Assembly: GCA_013289765.1 (NCBI GenBank)
Contig: JABCZI010000005.1
Coordinates: forward strand, 1-64,000
Direction of reading: 5' to 3'
DNA length: 64,000 nucleotides
Origin: Acidobacteriota bacterium
Lineage (GTDB): Bacteria > Acidobacteriota > Terriglobia > Terriglobales > Acidobacteriaceae
The translations under genes and the position numbers were made by a program. Below the pieces are notes generated by a model that did no database searches, had not been told where the DNA came from, and worked only from the letters and a program-made list of their open reading frames with translations. Of the stretch, positions 60,542 to 64,000 are shown piece by piece. Each line of letters opens with the position of its first letter. The first letter of the stretch is position 1.

Positions 60542-61312
60542 ATGACAACAGGGGATGACATTTTAAATCTTCCTCCGCCGAAAGCGGATGTGCGGGTAGC
60601 GTATGGCGGGGATCAGAATCAGTTTATTGATTTGCGGCTTCCGAAAGGGAGGGGACCTTACGCGGTGGCGATCAGCATTCATGGGGGATTCTGGCGGGCG
60701 AAGTACGATCTGGGCTACGCCGGGCATCTGTGCGCAGCTTTGACGACGAAGGGAATCGCGACCGCGAATGTTGAGTACCGGCGGGTAGGGAATGCGGGCG
60801 GGGGATGGCCAGGCTCATTTGTCGATGTCCGGAGTGCGTATCAGTTTTTGTTGCAGAGTGCGCGGCAGCACGAGTTCGATGCGGGTCGAGTGGTTGTGAT
60901 TGGACATTCGGCCGGAGGGCAGTTGGGGCTAGGTTTGGCGGCGCATGAGAGCGGGGTAAGGTCGGTCGTGTCGCTGGGGGGCGTGGCGGATATGCAGCGG
61001 GCGTACGGGTTGCATTTGAGCAACGATGCGGTAGTAGAGTTTCTCGGCGGAACTCCGGCGGAGGTGGGGGATCACTATCGGGAAGCGGATCCTATGAATA
61101 TGGCGATTGCGGCGCGGCAGTGGTTGGTGCACGGCGGAGCGGATGATGTGGTGCCGCCGGCGTTCAGCCGAGATTATGTCAGGGTGAAGATGAAAGCTAA
61201 AGAAGATGTGCGGCTCGTGGAGATTGCGGGGGCGGGGCATTTTGACGTGGTCGATCCGCGATCGAGTGCATGGAAAGAAGTGGAGAAGGTGGTGATGGAG
61301 GCGCTGGGGTAA
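60542..61312 (+). CDS. Alpha/beta hydrolase (esterase/formamidase-like)
   Basis: 256 aa, with gtgggggg before the ATG. The oxyanion motif is SIHGGFWRAKYDLGYAGHL (HGGFW), the nucleophile elbow GHSAGGQ (about residue 122), the acid is in VHGGADDVVPPAF and the His in GAGHFDVVDP. The arrangement resembles BD-FAE and kynurenine-formamidase-like esterases. There is no signal peptide, so it is cytoplasmic. It is transcribed alone, divergent from the PRC/CBS gene. Confidence 0.88.
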   Translation: MTTGDDILNLPPPKADVRVAYGGDQNQFIDLRLPKGRGPYAVAISIHGGFWRAKYDLGYAGHLCAALTTKGIATANVEYRRVGNAGGGWPGSFVDVRSAYQFLLQSARQHEFDAGRVVVIGHSAGGQLGLGLAAHESGVRSVVSLGGVADMQRAYGLHLSNDAVVEFLGGTPAEVGDHYREADPMNMAIAARQWLVHGGADDVVPPAFSRDYVRVKMKAKEDVRLVEIAGAGHFDVVDPRSSAWKEVEKVVMEALG

Positions 61313-61369
61313 AGAGGGAATTCGCCACTCACATTTGCGGCCGACTCAGCTCTCGATGGGGCTTGGGCT

Positions 61370-61759
61370 TTATTTCGCTTCCAGCAGGTCCCACTGATTG
61401 CCATACAGGTCTTCGAAGACTGCGACTATTCCATACGGCTCGTCGCGTGGCGTCTCTCTGAATTTTATTCCTCGCGCCTTCATCTGACGGTAGTCTCGCC
61501 AAAAGTCGTCAGTGTGCAGGAAGAGAAAGACTCGTCCTCCGGTTTGGTTACCAATTCTGCTGGCCTGTTCCTCCGTCGATGCCTGGGCAAGAAGCAGGCT
61601 GGTGCCGTGGGAGTTTGGCGGGGCTACAAGTATCCATCGCTTGCCTACTGCAAGGGGCGTGTCCGCAATCACTTTGAAGCCGAGCGAGCCGGTGAAGAAT
61701 CCTAACGCTTCGTCGTAGTCCCGGACGACAAGGGTGACTGAAGCAATTGTCTGCATCAT
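61370..61759 (-). CDS. VOC-family (glyoxalase-like) protein
   Basis: 129 aa, aggact before the ATG. It has one betaalphabetabetabeta pair typical of VOC: IASVTLVVRDYDEALGFFTGSLGFKVIAD, then FLHTDDFWRDYRQMKARGIKFRETPRDEPYGIVAVFEDLYGNQWDLLE. The C-terminal Glu of WDLLE and the His-less N-terminal strand (SVTLVV) suggest an incomplete metal site; a dimer would be needed for activity. Substrate unknown. Confidence 0.9.
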   Translation of the reverse strand: MMQTIASVTLVVRDYDEALGFFTGSLGFKVIADTPLAVGKRWILVAPPNSHGTSLLLAQASTEEQASRIGNQTGGRVFLFLHTDDFWRDYRQMKARGIKFRETPRDEPYGIVAVFEDLYGNQWDLLEAK

Positions 61760-61793
61760 GGTCAGTCCTGGTTAACTAACTCCACGGCGCGAG

Positions 61794-62690
61794 CTAACGG
61801 TTTTCCCTGTTTTTTATCGCCTGCTCTGTCTCCAGGGCTTGCTGACGCACGTTGTTAGAAATATCCGGCAGGTCGCGCTCGTAGGGACGGATTGCTGGGA
61901 GGTCATCGGGCTGGCCGATCAGATAAAGCGCGCGCAGGGCTTCCCAGACTTGCTCGTTGGCGGGATCAATCACCGCGATTTCCGCGCCTGCGGCGAGGTT
62001 CGCTCCGGTGCCGGCCACGGAACGAATCCGTCCGGGAATTGGGGAACGGATCTCGATCGTTGAGCGTTGCGCAGAGCTTGGAGGTACGAGCGGCGTGACC
62101 TTGGCGATCAGGCCGCCCTGGTGGATGGCGGTGCCGGGACGGTCTGAGTCGAGAACGCGCACGGATTCCGGAGAGGCAATTTGCGCGGGCTGCAGCAATG
62201 CGAGAATCTGCGGACGTCCCGACGCATCTCCGAAACGAACCAGCGACAACGCCGCATTGCCTCGAACCATTTGCGAGGGGTCGGCGAGCATCTTCAGCAA
62301 GGTCTCGTGGAATCCTGCGCTGGACGAGTCTTGTCCCATGACCCAGGCATCGGTGTTACGCACTTCTTCGACGGGATCGGCCGCCAGTTGCATCAGTTGC
62401 GGATACCATTGTTTGGCGGTCGCATCCTGCCGCGTAATTCGCTCGCCAACTTGCACCAGCGCCTGCTGAATGTGGCGCGGCTTCTTCGTGTCGTGCAGAT
62501 ATTCGGTTAATTGCTGATCGGAAAGTTTTCGTCCAAACCAGGTGTTCCACCAGAACAGGAAAGGCATGAGGCAGATCAACCACGCGGTGAGGAAGAAGAG
62601 AAGTTTCTGGGCACGGGACATGCCGAGCTTGGGAACCGCTTGGTGAGCTGTTTCGGCCTTCATATCGATGCTTGCGCGGCTATTGGACAT
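61794..62690 (-). CDS. Membrane-anchored HEAT-repeat protein with biotinyl-like hairpin
   Basis: 298 aa from the ATG at 62690; an ATG at 62663 is an alternative. One membrane helix (LLFFLTAWLICLMPFLFWW, about 30-48) is followed by alpha repeats of HEAT type (about 60-165: QQALVQVGERI, DPVEEVRNTDAWVMG, DPSQMVRGNAALSLVRFGD). Residues about 185-245 resemble the lipoyl/HlyD hairpin: VTPLVPPSSAQRSTIEIRSPIPGRI, GANLAAGAEIAVIDP. It overlaps the signal peptidase stop by 11 bp. Function is unknown. Confidence 0.7.
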   Translation of the reverse strand: MSNSRASIDMKAETAHQAVPKLGMSRAQKLLFFLTAWLICLMPFLFWWNTWFGRKLSDQQLTEYLHDTKKPRHIQQALVQVGERITRQDATAKQWYPQLMQLAADPVEEVRNTDAWVMGQDSSSAGFHETLLKMLADPSQMVRGNAALSLVRFGDASGRPQILALLQPAQIASPESVRVLDSDRPGTAIHQGGLIAKVTPLVPPSSAQRSTIEIRSPIPGRIRSVAGTGANLAAGAEIAVIDPANEQVWEALRALYLIGQPDDLPAIRPYERDLPDISNNVRQQALETEQAIKNRENR

Positions 62691-63534
62691 GCTTGCCGAG
62701 GCGACTCGAACCAAGGACATAAAGCGGCTTCCCTGCGACAGAATCCTTGTTGACGAGCCCAAAGGCTTGCCAACGGCTGTCTAGGCTGACGTCCCGGTTA
62801 TCACCCATAACGAAGTATTTGCCGCTCCCCACTGTAACTGGTCCGAAGTCGACCATCCAGTTCGAGGGATTCCGTGAGGTATGCTGGACGTAGGGCTCGA
62901 TGATCGTTTGACCATTAACAGATACATCGCCCGCGTTACCCTGAATAGTGTCACCGCCAGTCGCTATCACGCGCTTTACAAAGAATGTGCCATCTCTCTC
63001 GAAGATAATTACGTCTTGATGTTCGGGGGACCGTGAACGGTAATAACGCATGTCCGCCACAATCTGGTCGCCTTTCAGCACGGTATTCTCCATGGAAGTC
63101 GAAGGTATGGAGAAACTGCGGAACCCAGATGCACGCGCGAGTGCCGCCCCGGAAAGGCCGAGAGTCAGTAGGGTGGCCGGCACGATTGCGACCAACCACC
63201 AAACCGAGGGTCGAACCTCCGCTTCAAGGTTCCGGGCTAAGAGGGCACTGCAAGCAGCGTATACGTAGAGAACAATCCATCCCCAGCAGAGCAAAACAAA
63301 CGCCACGTAAAAGCGCGGAAATCGCAGGGGCCAGAAGCAAATCAGCAGAGTGGCAAAGATCAGGAGCAAGGTGATCGCTCTCCGCCACTGCCCAAGAAAA
63401 AGCTGTCCCGCTCCAGGCACGATGGCGGAGGACAGAGCACCCATTAGATGACGTTTCGTTTTGCGGGATGATCGCGCGGGCGCGGGCGGATCATCGTTTG
63501 GGGAAACGATCGGGATAGGTACTAATTCCGGCAC
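62680..63534 (-). CDS. lepB: Signal peptidase I
   Basis: 284 aa from a GTG. The catalytic Ser is in SIPSTSMENTVLKGDQIVAD (about 148), the Lys in FFVKRVIATGGDTIQGNAG (about 190), and box E is KYFVMGDNRDVSLDSR. Three hydrophobic segments (40-60, 75-100, 110-135) precede the catalytic part, more than the usual two, with GQLFLGQWRRAITLLLIFATLLICFW at the start. It removes signal peptides from the many exported proteins of this organism. The next gene overlaps it by 11 bp. Confidence 0.9.
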   Translation of the reverse strand: MPELVPIPIVSPNDDPPAPARSSRKTKRHLMGALSSAIVPGAGQLFLGQWRRAITLLLIFATLLICFWPLRFPRFYVAFVLLCWGWIVLYVYAACSALLARNLEAEVRPSVWWLVAIVPATLLTLGLSGAALARASGFRSFSIPSTSMENTVLKGDQIVADMRYYRSRSPEHQDVIIFERDGTFFVKRVIATGGDTIQGNAGDVSVNGQTIIEPYVQHTSRNPSNWMVDFGPVTVGSGKYFVMGDNRDVSLDSRWQAFGLVNKDSVAGKPLYVLGSSRLGKHVQ

Positions 63535-63565
63535 GACTCAGCAATATAGCAGAAATGTAAGCGAG

Positions 63566-63835
63566 CTACTCTACGACATCGGCATCAAGTACGCGCTCTT
63601 GTTCCAGATAGTGCGAAACGGCGTACTGGGCGAGAAGCGGCGTGAGAACGCGGATTTCGGCTCCGATCCATTCACCCTTGGCGTGCGGGGCGTTGGGCGC
63701 GTGGTTGCAGCGGCCGCCGCTACCGAATTGGGGGCCAAAATCAGCGCTTTGAATCTGATCGAATTGCTTGATCTCGCGCCAGGCTTCGTCGCCGATGGTG
63801 CCGGCAACGTCGATTTTTAGGCGAACCAGAGGCAT
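63566..63835 (-). CDS. Small hypothetical protein upstream of signal peptidase
   Basis: 89 aa from the ATG at 63835, ending 31 bp before the lepB start, so an operon is likely. The sequence MPLVRLKIDVAGTIGDEAWREIKQ and a terminal YLEQERVLDADVVE give no family I recognise. No good ribosome site is visible. I include it because it is in frame with lepB's direction and fills the gap, but it may be spurious. Confidence 0.45.
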   Translation of the reverse strand: MPLVRLKIDVAGTIGDEAWREIKQFDQIQSADFGPQFGSGGRCNHAPNAPHAKGEWIGAEIRVLTPLLAQYAVSHYLEQERVLDADVVE

Positions 63836-63943
63836 AGCAAAGTTGTTTTAATACAAAACCGTTCTAACACAGAGGACGCGGGGGAACACGGGGTAAAATT
63901 TTGTTCTTCTATTAATTGAGAATGTGTAGCATGGGCGCTCGGC

Positions 63944-64000
63944 TTACGCGGCCGGTTTCGTGCTGCGGCGATTGGCCATCAGGAACGCGAGGCCGAACAT
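63944..64000 (-). CDS. C-terminal end of a protein cut by the window edge
   Basis: On the minus strand the frame ending at 63944 (taa) encodes FGLAFLMANRRSTKPAA. Hydrophobic FGLAFLM followed by a basic run suggests the end of a membrane helix with a positive tail, such as a sorting-type C-terminus. Most of the gene lies past 64000. Confidence 0.35.
   Translation of the reverse strand: MFGLAFLMANRRSTKPAA

Overview
The window looks like a chromosomal segment of an Acidobacteriota bacterium, most likely class Terriglobia (Koribacter/Sulfotelmatobacter-like). This is inferred from protein families I recognise as typical of that group: a subtilase with a C-terminal VVWG-repeat tail, a TIGR03118 protein, a DUF5818-like secreted protein, small proteins beginning MAKRRGNPNWGKP, a short secreted protein with an HxDYHNWDDxE-type motif, futalosine-pathway MqnE, and many PilZ/REC proteins. 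Short palindromic repeats of a few families are scattered between genes. There is no rRNA gene and no intact transposase.

Layout. 1-1.3 kb is non-coding, with a 179 bp direct duplication and a dense array of hairpin repeats. 1.3-3 kb holds small secreted and PilZ proteins. 3.1-6.0 kb is a tRNA-associated integration hot spot: tRNA-Leu(CAA), a KTSC protein, an AAA/DUF4143 ATPase with tandem promoter repeats, a detached 17 bp piece of tRNA-Leu, the C-terminal remnant of a tyrosine integrase, and tRNA-Leu(UAA) interrupted by a 240 nt group I intron. 6.3-7.9 kb carries CheY-CheX and a lone receiver protein. 8-12 kb carries secreted proteins, a stand-alone membrane sensor domain and the subtilase. 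12.2-18.9 kb is one minus-strand run in which a membrane HD-GYP/GAF/GGDEF protein abuts a peptide/nickel-type ABC importer; it diverges from a sigma-54 activator ending in PilZ.

21-34 kb contains a TPM/nucleotidyltransferase/LemA operon, mqnE, a phosphoesterase lipoprotein, a glutaryl-CoA dehydrogenase-like enzyme, a HigBA toxin-antitoxin pair with a striking promoter-operator, an ATP-grasp ligase, GlpX, a Tat-exported asparaginase-family hydrolase and an AT-rich repeat array. 33.6-37 kb has a REC-PilZ-PilZ protein, a PEGA protein and an MFS transporter.

37.1-47.7 kb is the most unusual block, a co-directional eight-gene cluster: a pseudo-HAD/acyl reductase fusion, an SDR, a polysaccharide pyruvyl transferase-like protein, two AMP-forming acyl ligases, an enoyl-CoA hydratase, an acyl carrier protein and a lipid kinase. 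There is no ketosynthase, so it reads as activation, loading and reduction of a preformed acyl chain with attachment to a pyruvylated or phosphorylated head group. Its product is unknown to me. It is followed by a Trx-like/VKOR disulfide pair and an esterase.

49.6-55 kb holds four polytopic membrane glycosyltransferases that overlap one another. 55-64 kb holds a phosphofructokinase with PPi-type residues, a UbiD decarboxylase with palindromic repeat DNA inside its reading frame, a PRC/MgtE-N/CBS protein, an alpha/beta hydrolase, a VOC protein, a HEAT-repeat protein overlapping signal peptidase I, and small proteins at the edge. All functions are assigned from sequence motifs read by eye; no database search was run.
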